NCBI GenBank assembly: GCA_003054495.1
Contig: CP028514.1
Location: forward strand, 112,501-176,500
DNA: 64,000 bases
DNA from: Carboxydocella thermautotrophica
GTDB lineage: Bacteria > Bacillota > GCA-003054495 > Carboxydocellales > Carboxydocellaceae
Direction: 5' to 3'
Shown here: piece by piece, positions 27,219 to 35,769 of the stretch
Layout of the letters: each line of letters starts with the position of its first letter
Position numbering within the stretch: position 1 is the stretch's first letter
Position numbers and translations under genes: made by a program
Notes under the pieces: generated by a model
What the model saw: the letters and a program-made list of their open reading frames with translations, nothing else
What the model was told of the DNA's origin: nothing
The model's database searches: none

Positions 27219-27893
27219 ATGGCGGAGAAAAAAATTCTCGTGGTCGATGATGAAATGAGAATGCGCAAACTGGTAGGAGATTTTCTGAAAAAAGAAGGCT
27301 ATGCTGTGCGGGAAGCAGCAGATGGTCGCCAGGCACTGGAGATTTTTCAGCGGGAACATCCGGATTTAGTTATACTGGATGTAATGATGCCGGAATATGA
27401 TGGCTGGGCTGTCTGCCGGGAGATCAGAAAGACTTCCCGGGTCCCGATTATCATGTTAACGGCGCGGGGAGAAGAGGAGGATGAGCTTTTTGGTTTTGAT
27501 CTGGGAGCAGATGAATATATCGCCAAGCCTTTTAGCTTAAAGATACTGGCAGCAAGAATCCAGGCCCTGTTTCGCCGCCTGGAAAACCGGCAAGTGGCGA
27601 TAAGAAATTATGACGGGCTGGAAATCGATGAACCGGGGCGTAATGTTTATGTGAACGGGGAACGGATTGAACTAACACCCAAGGAGTTTGATCTTTTGCT
27701 CTATCTGGCAGATAATGCCGGCCGGGCTTTGAACAGGGATCAGATTTTAAATGCGGTATGGAATTATGATTACTTTGGCGATACCCGTACAGTGGATACC
27801 CATATCAAGCGACTCAGACTGAAACTGGGGGAGAAAAGCGAATTGATTCAGACGGTACGGGGGGTTGGTTACAGATTTGAGGTGAAAAAATGA
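27219..27893 (+). CDS. OmpR/PhoB-family response regulator
   Basis: The 224-residue protein has a receiver domain (about 4-116) with VVDDE, phospho-acceptor Asp54 in ILDVMMP and the KPF switch lysine. A winged-helix DNA-binding domain (about 128-222) follows, with ELTPKEFDLL and TVDTHIKRLRLKLG. It is coupled to the histidine kinase gene by an ATGA overlap. The Pho-box-like repeats just downstream of the kinase are the natural target candidate, which suggests a PhoB/PhoP-like role (inference). Confidence 0.95.
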   Translation: MAEKKILVVDDEMRMRKLVGDFLKKEGYAVREAADGRQALEIFQREHPDLVILDVMMPEYDGWAVCREIRKTSRVPIIMLTARGEEEDELFGFDLGADEYIAKPFSLKILAARIQALFRRLENRQVAIRNYDGLEIDEPGRNVYVNGERIELTPKEFDLLLYLADNAGRALNRDQILNAVWNYDYFGDTRTVDTHIKRLRLKLGEKSELIQTVRGVGYRFEVKK

Positions 27894-29350
27894 GATTATC
27901 TATACGCACAAAACTTTTTCTGGCAGGGAGTGGGCTGGTGGCCTTTTTTGTCGGGTTTTCTCTGCTGTTAAACAATCTTTATTTAAATGAGTATTATCTC
28001 TGGCAAAAGAAAAACATTCTGATCGAGAGTCTGGAGATGCTTAACGAGAACTACCAGGGGGATCTTGAAACTATTGGATTGCAACTGGAAAAACTGGAGA
28101 GAAATCAAGGACTAAATGTTTATATTATCGGCCCGGGGATGGAGTTAAAGTATAATCCTGCGATGCGTCTTTTTGGTATGGGTGGCCCCGGTCGAAAAGG
28201 CATGGAGATGACCCTCTGGATGCATGTTTTGCGGTCAGATCTGTGGCAACGTCCCCAGGGGGAGTATCGGCTGGAAGTGGTGGAGGACCCGCGGCTGAAG
28301 ACCAATTTTCTCCTGCTGACAGGGCGGTTAAAAACAGGGGAGCTGCTGGTATTGAGCCTGCCTGTTGCGGCTATTGATGAAAGCACTGCGGTTGCCAATC
28401 GCTTTTTCCTGTTCACGGGTCTGATCACAATGGTTCTGGGGGGACTGGGAGCATATATCTTTGCCCGGCGGTTTACCAGGCCAATTCTGGAGCTGAATGA
28501 ACTGGCCCAGCATATGGCCCGGCTGGATTTTAGCCAGAAATATCGCGGGCAGACTGATGATGAGATTGGGCAGCTGGGGGAGAGCATTAATTCGATGTCT
28601 GAACAACTGGATAGGGCTATCAACCAGCTGCGGGAGGACATTGAGCGGGAGCGCCGGATTGATCAAATGCGGAAGGAGTTTATCTCCAATGTTTCCCATG
28701 AATTAAAGACTCCTATTGCCTTGATTCAGGGTTACGCAGAAGGGTTGAAACTAAATGTCAATGAGGATGAGGAAAGCAGAAATTTCTACTGTGATGTGAT
28801 TATAGATGAGGCCGGCAAAATGAACCGGCTGGTGAGGGACCTGCTGGATTTATCCCAGATCGAGTCAGGCTATTTGCAACTGGAGAAGACGGAATTTGAC
28901 CTGGCGGAACTGTTAAGGCAGATTGTGGAAAAATTCCGGCCCCTATTGAATGAACAGGGCGTAGATATTGGGCTGGACATACCCGGAGCTTTGCCAGTAC
29001 TGGGGGATGTTGGTCGGATTGAGCAGGTCGTGATTAACTATTTGAATAATGCGATAAACCATCTGGACCAGCGCAAGCAGCTTAGAATCAAGGCCAGGCG
29101 GCGGGGGGAAAAGGTTCGGGTCGAAGTGTTCAACAGCGGCCAGTCTATTCCGGCCGAGGCTCTGGAAAAAATCTGGACCAGTTTTTATAAAGTAGACAAA
29201 GCCCGTACCAGAGCCTATGGTGGTACCGGGCTGGGTCTGGCCGTAGTGAGGGCGATTATGGAATTGCACCAGAATGGGTACGGCGCCGAGAATTTGCCCG
29301 ATGGGGTGAATTTCTGGTTTGAGCTGGATTTTCATCAATCTGCCACCTAG
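27890..29350 (+). CDS. Membrane sensor histidine kinase
   Basis: The 486-residue protein has membrane segments at about 9-29 and 165-187 flanking an exported sensor domain, a HAMP linker (about 188-240), and a HisKA domain with phospho-acceptor His270 in SHELKTP. The ATPase domain has an N-box around NYLNNAINH and a G-box GTGLGLAV. It pairs with the preceding response regulator. No PAS domain is apparent. The signal is unknown; phosphate limitation is suggested only by the repeats at its 3' end. Confidence 0.95.
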   Translation: MRLSIRTKLFLAGSGLVAFFVGFSLLLNNLYLNEYYLWQKKNILIESLEMLNENYQGDLETIGLQLEKLERNQGLNVYIIGPGMELKYNPAMRLFGMGGPGRKGMEMTLWMHVLRSDLWQRPQGEYRLEVVEDPRLKTNFLLLTGRLKTGELLVLSLPVAAIDESTAVANRFFLFTGLITMVLGGLGAYIFARRFTRPILELNELAQHMARLDFSQKYRGQTDDEIGQLGESINSMSEQLDRAINQLREDIERERRIDQMRKEFISNVSHELKTPIALIQGYAEGLKLNVNEDEESRNFYCDVIIDEAGKMNRLVRDLLDLSQIESGYLQLEKTEFDLAELLRQIVEKFRPLLNEQGVDIGLDIPGALPVLGDVGRIEQVVINYLNNAINHLDQRKQLRIKARRRGEKVRVEVFNSGQSIPAEALEKIWTSFYKVDKARTRAYGGTGLGLAVVRAIMELHQNGYGAENLPDGVNFWFELDFHQSAT

Positions 29351-29384
29351 TTTTCACAGAACTGCCACAGAAACAGCATATAAT
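29340..29384 (+). promoter_or_regulatory. Pho-box-like direct repeats with promoter
   Basis: Heptamers CTGCCAC (29340-29346), TTTTCAC (29351-29357) and CTGCCAC (29362-29368) recur at exactly 11 bp. After a 10-base spacer comes TATAAT (29379-29384), and there is no good -35. This is the geometry of promoters activated by PhoB/PhoP-type regulators. The repeats begin in the last codons of the kinase gene. Downstream is only a short orphan open frame. Confidence 0.65.
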
Positions 29385-29420
29385 CTGCTTTGTACAAAAA
29401 CAAAGCAGGAGGGAAGGAGA

Positions 29421-29480
29421 ATGAAATTAAGTCGGCAGTTGCTCTGCGGGCTCAGTATCGGCAGCAGCAAAAATCAGTAA
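29421..29480 (+). pseudogene. Orphan translation start, probably the remnant of a lost gene
   Basis: GGAGGGAAGGAGA followed by ATG starts a 19-codon frame (MKLSRQLLCGLSIGSSKNQ) that looks like the basic and hydrophobic start of a signal peptide. It then stops inside the antisense 3' end of lysR. A hairpin (29386-29393 with 29400-29407) sits in the leader. With the Pho-like promoter just upstream, the simplest reading is a truncated exported-protein gene (pstS would be the expected neighbour of a phoB-phoR pair; this is a guess). A real 19-residue peptide cannot be excluded. Confidence 0.4.
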
Positions 29481-30353
29481 CTCCATGAATTTGCCAGCAG
29501 CCAGGGGTAAAGGAAAATCGGAACGGGTAACTACCCCCAGATGACGCCGGGGCAGTTCCAGTTCCAGCGGTAGGAGAAAGACCTGACTGCTGGCCAGTTC
29601 TGCCTGCACATAGGCTAAAGGCAGGAAGGTGAGGCCCAGCCCGATTTTGGTCAATTCAACCAGCAAGTCAATGCTGCCGGATTCGATTTCGGGTTGAACG
29701 CTGAGATTGTGAGGAGCCAGAAGCTGATCCAGCAAGTTTCTGGTGGTAGTGGCTTTCTCCAGTAACAGCAATGGATAAGTTACGATTTCTTCAAGGGTCA
29801 GGGTTTGGCCCTGCAGTTGCCGGTACTGGGGGCCGGCGATAAAGCCATAATTCAATTCTTGCAAAGGGACTGCCTGCAGGTTTGCAGGCAGTTCTTTTGC
29901 CGGGAGGTGGATGACCGCCAGATCCACCAGTCCCCGGCTTAATAAATCCAGACAGCCCGGGGAAGTGGTGTTGGTGACCCGGAGTTTGAGCTGGGGATAG
30001 AGCTGGCTAAAGTGTTGAAAGGGATGAAGCAAGAAATGCTTACAAATAGTGTCGGTAGCTCCCAGTCGCACTTCGCCCCGAGCCAGGGTGCGCATTTCAT
30101 CCAGGGTGCGCTCAGCGGTTTTGATGGCCAGGTATGCCTGCTCGATATGCTGGAAAAGGACTTCGCCCTCTCTGGTTAAGCGGACTTGCTTGGTATGGCG
30201 GGAGAAGAGAGAGCAACCCAGCTGCTCTTCCAGAGCCTTGATATTCTGACTGACGGCTGACTGGGAAATGAACAGTTCCCGGGCTGCGGCAGAGAAGCTC
30301 AGGCTTTTGGCTACATGGTAGAAAACTTTATAGAGTTCAAAGCTGATGTTCAT
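29427..30353 (-). CDS. LysR-family transcriptional regulator
   Basis: The 308-residue protein has the N-terminal LysR helix-turn-helix (about 4-62: FSAAARELFISQSAVSQNIKALE) and a periplasmic-binding-protein-like effector domain starting near residue 90 (GEVRLGATDTICKHFL). Its last dozen codons overlap the orphan plus-strand start at 29421-29480. The divergent fic gene lies 94 bp from its start, but the usual LysR target logic does not obviously apply. The effector is unknown. Confidence 0.93.
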   Translation of the reverse strand: MNISFELYKVFYHVAKSLSFSAAARELFISQSAVSQNIKALEEQLGCSLFSRHTKQVRLTREGEVLFQHIEQAYLAIKTAERTLDEMRTLARGEVRLGATDTICKHFLLHPFQHFSQLYPQLKLRVTNTTSPGCLDLLSRGLVDLAVIHLPAKELPANLQAVPLQELNYGFIAGPQYRQLQGQTLTLEEIVTYPLLLLEKATTTRNLLDQLLAPHNLSVQPEIESGSIDLLVELTKIGLGLTFLPLAYVQAELASSQVFLLPLELELPRRHLGVVTRSDFPLPLAAGKFMELLIFAAADTEPAEQLPT

Positions 30354-30447
30354 CTTACCGCTCCTGTGATAGTTTTTGCTTTATTGTATCATTAGATAAT
30401 TTTTCTTAGCAACTATTTGGCGATATAATAAAGATGGGGTGGTAAAG

Positions 30448-31179
30448 ATGAACTTTGCGCTGATTGAGCAAAAAAAGAGAATGCTTGACGCTAAACGGCC
30501 GTTGCCAGCCAGTACTGTAAAATCTTTACGGGAGCATATTCTGGTAGAATGGACCTATAATTCTAATGCCATCGAAGGAAATACCCTGACTATTTATGAA
30601 ACTAAGGTGGTCCTGGAAGGGATAACTATTGGGGGCAAGTCCTTGAAAGAACATTTGGAGGTTATCAACCATAAAGATGCTATTTTATATCTGGAGGAGT
30701 TAGTAGATAAGGATGCTCCCCTGACTGAGTGGGAGATTAAGAATATTCACCGGCTTGTATTAAAGAATATTGATGATGCTAATGCCGGGGTGTATAGGAA
30801 AGAAAATGTGATAATCAGTGGGGCTAAACATCGACCGCCTCAGCATTTTCTTGTAAAAGAGCAGATGGAAAACCTGATAAAACAGTATCAGGGGGAGTGG
30901 CGTAACCTCCATCCAATTGAAAGGGCGGCTCTATTACATGGCGAGTTTGTTAAAATCCATCCCTTTGTGGATGGAAATGGCAGAACAGCAAGGCTTTTGT
31001 TAAATTTTGAGTTGATGAAAGCGAGTTATCCGCCAGTAATTATTAAGAAAGAACGGCGGGCAGAATACTATGATTCCCTTGATAATGCTCATATTTCCGG
31101 GGATTACAGGGATTTTATTAGCCTTGTGGCTAGTTGTGTTGAAGAGAGTTTGGATTTGTGGTTAAGTGTAGTTTTATAA
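30448..31179 (+). CDS. Fic-domain protein (probable AMP transferase, autoinhibited)
   Basis: The 243-residue protein contains the complete Fic core HPFVDGNGRTAR (about residues 171-182), which catalyses transfer of AMP from ATP to a target protein. Near residue 39 lies SNAIEGN, which fits the inhibitory (S/T)xxxE(G/N) motif in N-terminal position, so it is a class II, intramolecularly regulated Fic. No separate antitoxin is required or seen. TATAAT at 30424-30429 is a likely -10. The ATG at 30448 follows GGGGTGG. Confidence 0.92.
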   Translation: MNFALIEQKKRMLDAKRPLPASTVKSLREHILVEWTYNSNAIEGNTLTIYETKVVLEGITIGGKSLKEHLEVINHKDAILYLEELVDKDAPLTEWEIKNIHRLVLKNIDDANAGVYRKENVIISGAKHRPPQHFLVKEQMENLIKQYQGEWRNLHPIERAALLHGEFVKIHPFVDGNGRTARLLLNFELMKASYPPVIIKKERRAEYYDSLDNAHISGDYRDFISLVASCVEESLDLWLSVVL

Positions 31180-31575
31180 GCAGGAAAACACAACATGGGT
31201 TGTAGGCCGGGGCGGCTGCAGCTAAATTGGGTTTAGACAGTTATTAAGCCTAGAAAAACCCTATTTGCAGATGCCAGCTATACCCGGTATGGGGGGATTA
31301 AGGGTATCTGAAGCCAATAAGTCAGGCGACACCCATCAGGGGATGAGACAATTTGCTCCTGAAAAGGCTCTGAGCCCAGTACTATTTTATTTTAAAATTA
31401 ACCTCAAGAGAGTGATTTTTGCTTTCTTGAGGTTCTTTTATGTACAAAAAATGATATAAGTTGCGCACACATATAATTCAGTCATGCTTATAAATAACAT
31501 TAGATATATTAACTACTATTATGAATGCGGCTATGATATAATAAAAGCAAAGAAAAGCCGAGGGGGAAGGTATTA
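31180..31575 (+). other. Intergenic region with structured but unidentified sequence
   Basis: No gene is credible here. AAATTGGGTTT (about 31231-31241) and AAACCCTATTT (about 31256-31266) can pair, and G-rich blocks at 31290-31320 and 31335-31345 add further potential stems, ending at the terminator at 31400-31440. The segment could be a small RNA or the decayed right end of a mobile element; I cannot tell which. TATAAT at 31537-31542 is the likely -10 for purL. Confidence 0.4.
31400..31440 (+). terminator. Intrinsic terminator upstream of purL
   Basis: AACCTCAAGA (31400-31409) pairs perfectly with TCTTGAGGTT (31425-31434), followed by CTTTTA. It ends whatever is transcribed from 31180-31400. 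Confidence 0.8.
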
Positions 31576-34500
31576 ATGGTGCCAGTGCGCAGGATTTATG
31601 TAGAAAAAAAGCCGGAGTTTGCCGTGGAGGCCCGGCATCTATATGAAGACTTAAAGGAAAATCTGGGCATCAAGGGTTTAACCGGACTGCGTATTATCAA
31701 CCGCTATGATGTGGCTGGTATCAGTGAGGAAGAATACAGGCTGGCCCGGGACACCATATTCTCCGAACCCCCTGTGGATGTGGCATATGATGAGGTATTA
31801 CCCCTGGACCCCCGGGAGCGGGTGTTTGCCATCGAATATTTGCCCGGGCAATATGACCAGCGGGCTGATTCCGCCGGACAATGCCTGCAAATTCTTACCC
31901 AGAAAGAACGGCCCCTGGTACGCTCCGCCAAGCTGATTGTTTTACAGGGAGATATCACCGAGGAAGAACTGGCCAAAATCAAGGACTATTGCATTAACCC
32001 GGTGGAAGCCCGGGAGGCGGCACTGGACAAGCCTGCCAGTCTGGAGCTGGAAATGGCGGAACCGCCGGAGGTGGCGGTTATTCAGGGCTTTATCGACATG
32101 AAGGAGCCAGAACTGGCTGAACTCCATGCCCGGCTGGGCCTGGCTATGGGGCTGGAGGATCTGGCCTTTTGCCAAACATATTTCCGGGATACAGAAGGGC
32201 GCAATCCCACCATTACCGAACTGCGGGTGCTGGATACCTACTGGTCTGATCATTGCCGGCATACTACCTTCCTGACCCGGATTAATGAGGTGGAGATTGA
32301 GGCGGCACCCTTGACTGAGCCGGTAAAGGAGGCCTATCAGGAATATCTGCGGGCCCGCACCCTGGTTTATGGTGAGGAAGAACGGGATATCTGTCTGATG
32401 GATATCGCCGTCATGGGCATGAAGGAACTGCGTCAGCTGGGGAAACTGCCGGACCTGGATGAGTCGGAGGAAATCAATGCTTGCAGTATAATTGTGCCGG
32501 TGGAGATCGATGGTCGAACGGAAGAATGGCTGGTGATGTTCAAAAACGAAACCCATAACCATCCCACTGAAATCGAGCCCTTCGGGGGGGCGGCTACCTG
32601 TCTGGGCGGGGCGATTCGGGACCCTCTCTCCGGCCGTTCCTATGTCTACCAGGCGATGCGAGTAACGGGCAGTGGTGACCCGCGGGCCCGGGTGGAGGAT
32701 ACTTTGCCCGGCAAGTTGCCGCAGAGGAAAATTACTACCGGGGCGGCAGCCGGTTACAGCTCTTATGGTAACCAGATCGGCCTGGCTACCGGCCAGGTAG
32801 CGGAAATCTATGACCAGGGCTATATCGCCAAGCGTATGGAAATCGGGGCAGTGATCGGGGCGGCACCGCGAACCAATGTGGTGCGGCAGCGGCCCCAGCC
32901 CGGAGATGTCATAATTTTGCTGGGAGGCCGCACTGGGCGGGATGGCTGTGGCGGTGCGACCGGTTCCTCCAAGGAACATACCGAAGAATCCCTCTTTAGC
33001 TGTGGGGCGGAAGTACAAAAGGGCAACCCGCCGGAGGAGCGCAAAATCCAGCGGCTCTTCCGCAAGCCGGAAGTAAGCTGCCTGATCAAGAAATGCAATG
33101 ACTTTGGCGCCGGTGGGGTGTCGGTAGCTATCGGGGAACTGGCCGATGGGCTGGATATTAATCTGGATGCCATCCCGAAAAAATATGAGGGATTGGATGG
33201 GACAGAACTGGCTATTTCTGAATCCCAGGAGCGGATGGCAGTAGTGGTAGCCGCTGCTGATGTAGAGCAGTTTATTCAGCTGGCAGCAGAGGAAAACCTG
33301 GAAGCTACACCGGTGGCCCGGGTTACCGCTGAACGGCGTTTGCGCATGCACTGGCGGGGCCAGACCATCGTCGATATCAGCCGGGATTTTCTCAACACCA
33401 ATGGGGTGAAACAGACCACTCAGGTGACGGTAATCGCACCGAAAGCAGAGGAAAACTACTTTGCTGCTGTACCGGCAGCGGTGGCGAAAGCCGGGGATTT
33501 ACAGCAGGCCTGGCTGGCCAATTTACAGGACCTCAATGTCTGCAGCCAGAAGGGATTGGTCGAACGATTTGACAGCACTATTGGTGCCGGAACCGTGCTG
33601 ATGCCGCTAGGAGGGATTTATCAGGATACCCCGGCCGAGGGTATGGCGGCTAAGATTCCTGTACTGGAAGGGGAAACGGTCACCGGGACCCTGATGACCT
33701 TTGGTTATAATCCTCAACTGGCCAAATGGAGCCCATTCCATGGTGCCCTCTATGCTGTGGTGGAGGCAGTGACCAAAATAGTGGCTATGGGTGGGGATTA
33801 TCGCCGGGTGCGCCTCACCCTGCAGGAGTATTTTGAGAAGCTGGGCAAGGACCGGCAAAAGTGGGGCAAGCCTTTTAGTGCCTTGCTAGGGGCCTATCTG
33901 GCCCAAAAACGGCTGGGGATTGCTGCCATTGGCGGTAAGGATAGCATGTCCGGCACTTTCAAGGATCTGAATGTGCCACCGACCCTGGTAGCTTTTGCCG
34001 TGGCACCGGTGGATGTACGCCAGGTTATATCGCCAGAGTTCAAGCAGGCAGGAAGTCGGGTGGTGCTGGTTCGGGCCCGGCGGGATGAACGGGAAATCCC
34101 CGATTTTCAGCAATTACAGCAAAACTTCAGCCGTATACACGAATTAATCAGCCAGGGCCGGGTGCTGGCTGCCCATTCGGTACGCCTGGGCGGGCTGGCG
34201 GCAGTGATTAGTAAAATGGCGTTCGGCAATCGGATAGGTTTTGCCTTTGCAAATATATTTGATGGGAAGGAACTTTTCGCCCCTCTTTATGGTTCCCTGG
34301 TCCTGGAAGTGGAGGCAGGGCTGGATTTGGAACGGGTTCTGGCAGGACTGGACTGGCAGCTCCTGGGCCAGACCCTGGCGGAAAAAGTAATCAGGGTTAA
34401 TGGTATAGAGATAGACATGGAAGAGGCATACCGGGCCTGGACAGAACCCCTGGAAGGGGTATTTCCCACCCGGGTTAAGACGCAGGAAGAGCCGCCGAAA

Positions 34501-35349
34501 ATTTTTAGCTACTGGCAGGAACAGCGGCGACAGAGTACGGTTAAAATCGCCCGTCCCCGCATTCTGATGCCGGTTTTCCCCGGCACCAACTGCGAATATG
34601 ACACAGCCCGGGCCTTTACTGCTGCGGGTGGAATTGTGGAAACTCTGGTTATCCGCAACCTGACCCCGGCGGCTATCGAGGAATCCCTGGCGGCCCTGGT
34701 GGCAGGGATTAAGCGGGCCCAGATTATCATGTTGCCAGGAGGCTTTAGCGGCGGGGATGAACCCGATGGCTCCGGCAAATTCATCGCCACCGCCTTCCGT
34801 AACCCCCGGGTCAGGGATGCGGTAATGGAGCTTTTATATCAGCGGGATGGCTTGATGCTGGGAATCTGTAATGGTTTTCAGGCCCTGATCAAACTGGGAC
34901 TGGTGCCCTTTGGTGAAATCCGGGATTTGAGCGATGATTCTCCGACCCTAACCTTCAATACCCTGGGGCGCCATGTCTCCAAACTGGTGCGTACCCGGGT
35001 GGCTTCTAACCTGTCCCCCTGGTTGAGTCTGGTAGAGGTAGGGGATATTCATACCGTAGCAGTCTCCCATGGGGAAGGGCGGTTTGTAGCCGCACCGGAA
35101 CTGGTGGCTGAACTGGCCCGACGGGGGCAGATTGCCACTCAGTATGTGGACCTGGAGGGTAAGCCCACCTATGACCTGCAGTTCAACCCCAATGGCTCCA
35201 TCGAGACCATTGAAGGTATTACCAGCCCTGATGGCAGGGTACTGGGCAAAATGGGGCATTCGGAGCGGATTGGCCCCCATCTCTACCGGAATGTGCCCGG
35301 GGAATTTGACCAGAAAATCTTTGCCGCTGGGGTAGCTTATTTCCGGTAA
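31576..35349 (+). CDS. purL: Phosphoribosylformylglycinamidine synthase, single-chain
   Basis: The enzyme converts FGAR and glutamine to FGAM. At 1257 residues it is the fused form. An N-terminal PurS-like part (to about 160) is followed by two synthetase halves with HNHPTEIEPFGGAATC and GGKDSMSGTF, and a C-terminal glutaminase domain (from about 990) with FPGTNCEYD, nucleophilic Cys in LGICNGFQ and a late His/Glu pair. Separate purQ and purS genes are therefore not needed and are absent from the pur operon. It has its own terminator, so it is a separate unit from purE-D. Confidence 0.96.
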   Translation: MVPVRRIYVEKKPEFAVEARHLYEDLKENLGIKGLTGLRIINRYDVAGISEEEYRLARDTIFSEPPVDVAYDEVLPLDPRERVFAIEYLPGQYDQRADSAGQCLQILTQKERPLVRSAKLIVLQGDITEEELAKIKDYCINPVEAREAALDKPASLELEMAEPPEVAVIQGFIDMKEPELAELHARLGLAMGLEDLAFCQTYFRDTEGRNPTITELRVLDTYWSDHCRHTTFLTRINEVEIEAAPLTEPVKEAYQEYLRARTLVYGEEERDICLMDIAVMGMKELRQLGKLPDLDESEEINACSIIVPVEIDGRTEEWLVMFKNETHNHPTEIEPFGGAATCLGGAIRDPLSGRSYVYQAMRVTGSGDPRARVEDTLPGKLPQRKITTGAAAGYSSYGNQIGLATGQVAEIYDQGYIAKRMEIGAVIGAAPRTNVVRQRPQPGDVIILLGGRTGRDGCGGATGSSKEHTEESLFSCGAEVQKGNPPEERKIQRLFRKPEVSCLIKKCNDFGAGGVSVAIGELADGLDINLDAIPKKYEGLDGTELAISESQERMAVVVAAADVEQFIQLAAEENLEATPVARVTAERRLRMHWRGQTIVDISRDFLNTNGVKQTTQVTVIAPKAEENYFAAVPAAVAKAGDLQQAWLANLQDLNVCSQKGLVERFDSTIGAGTVLMPLGGIYQDTPAEGMAAKIPVLEGETVTGTLMTFGYNPQLAKWSPFHGALYAVVEAVTKIVAMGGDYRRVRLTLQEYFEKLGKDRQKWGKPFSALLGAYLAQKRLGIAAIGGKDSMSGTFKDLNVPPTLVAFAVAPVDVRQVISPEFKQAGSRVVLVRARRDEREIPDFQQLQQNFSRIHELISQGRVLAAHSVRLGGLAAVISKMAFGNRIGFAFANIFDGKELFAPLYGSLVLEVEAGLDLERVLAGLDWQLLGQTLAEKVIRVNGIEIDMEEAYRAWTEPLEGVFPTRVKTQEEPPKIFSYWQEQRRQSTVKIARPRILMPVFPGTNCEYDTARAFTAAGGIVETLVIRNLTPAAIEESLAALVAGIKRAQIIMLPGGFSGGDEPDGSGKFIATAFRNPRVRDAVMELLYQRDGLMLGICNGFQALIKLGLVPFGEIRDLSDDSPTLTFNTLGRHVSKLVRTRVASNLSPWLSLVEVGDIHTVAVSHGEGRFVAAPELVAELARRGQIATQYVDLEGKPTYDLQFNPNGSIETIEGITSPDGRVLGKMGHSERIGPHLYRNVPGEFDQKIFAAGVAYFR

Positions 35350-35351
35350 TA

Positions 35352-35392
35352 TCCGAACGTCATTGTTAAGATAATGTTAAACGTTCGGTTTT
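35352..35392 (+). terminator. Intrinsic terminator after purL
   Basis: CCGAACGT (35353-35360) pairs with ACGTTCGG (35381-35388), with inner pairing of CATT and AATG, followed by TTTT. Confidence 0.85.
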
Positions 35393-35397
35393 GCTCC

Positions 35398-35426
35398 TTG
35401 ACAGCAGTGGCCAGACCTGGTAACAT
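35398..35426 (+). promoter_or_regulatory. Promoter of the riboswitch-controlled purine operon
   Basis: TTGACA (35398-35403), a 17-base spacer and TAACAT (35421-35426) place the start near 35433, just ahead of the guanine aptamer. Confidence 0.8.
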
Positions 35427-35449
35427 AGGTAGTGGACAGCCAAATAGCA

Positions 35450-35518
35450 TCTCGTATAAGCCGAAGAATATGGCTTCGGCGTCTCTACCAGATGACCGTA
35501 AATCATCTGACTACGAGA
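35450..35518 (+). promoter_or_regulatory. Guanine riboswitch aptamer (purine class)
   Basis: The P1 strands TCTCGTA and TACGAGA enclose the conserved core TATAAGCC...GAATATGGC, GTCTCTACC, CCGTAAA and CTGACTACGAG. The base that pairs with the ligand is C (35511), not T, which specifies guanine/hypoxanthine rather than adenine. It is followed within 4 nt by a second aptamer. Confidence 0.96.
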
Positions 35519-35521
35519 GAA

Positions 35522-35622
35522 AGTGTGCCTAGGGTTCCGCCGGTTTTATGGCCGGGTCTGTGACCGAGTGGCACAGGTGGGTATTTTTTACCCGCTACAC
35601 CGATGGGACAAAAGCCCGGACG
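35522..35622 (+). promoter_or_regulatory. PRPP riboswitch aptamer (ykkC subtype 2b)
   Basis: The ykkC-class signature is present: AGTGTGCCTAGGGTTCCG, then GGCCGGGTCTGTGACCGAG, GGCACAG, CGCTACACCGATGGGA and AAAAGCCCGGAC. Of the ykkC ligand classes, PRPP aptamers are the ones known to occur immediately 3' of a guanine aptamer ahead of purine genes. The subclass is therefore assigned from context as much as from sequence. PRPP binding should free the operon from termination, and guanine should oppose it. Confidence 0.9.
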
Positions 35623-35684
35623 GGTAGGTTTCTTCTCGTATTTTTTCGCGGAAGAAGTCTGCCTGTCCGGGCCAATTTTCTTTT
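35613..35684 (+). terminator. Terminator of the tandem riboswitch
   Basis: GCCCGGACGGGTAGGTTTCTTC (35614-35635; 22 bases, key parts GCCCGGAC and TTTCTTC) pairs with the segment 35651-35672 ending CTGTCCGGGC, followed by CAATTTTCTTTT. Its left arm overlaps the 3' end of the PRPP aptamer, so aptamer folding and terminator formation are mutually exclusive. Confidence 0.85.
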
Positions 35685-35769
35685 GGAGGTGAAAAGTAGT
35701 AGAGATTTTACGGTTAGGAGAAACTATGGCTGATTAAACTCACTACCATGGATGCTAGGAGGCGTAGAG

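Noticed and set aside
31942-33351. 469-codon antisense frame across purL
   Set aside because: It is a shadow of purL for the same reason.
35548-35733. 61-codon frame in the pbuG leader
   Set aside because: It overlaps the PRPP riboswitch and its terminator.
35726-35737. Mini-frame ATG-GCT-GAT-TAA after AGGAGA, as a possible leader peptide
   Set aside because: Three codons occur easily by chance, and control is already explained by the riboswitches.
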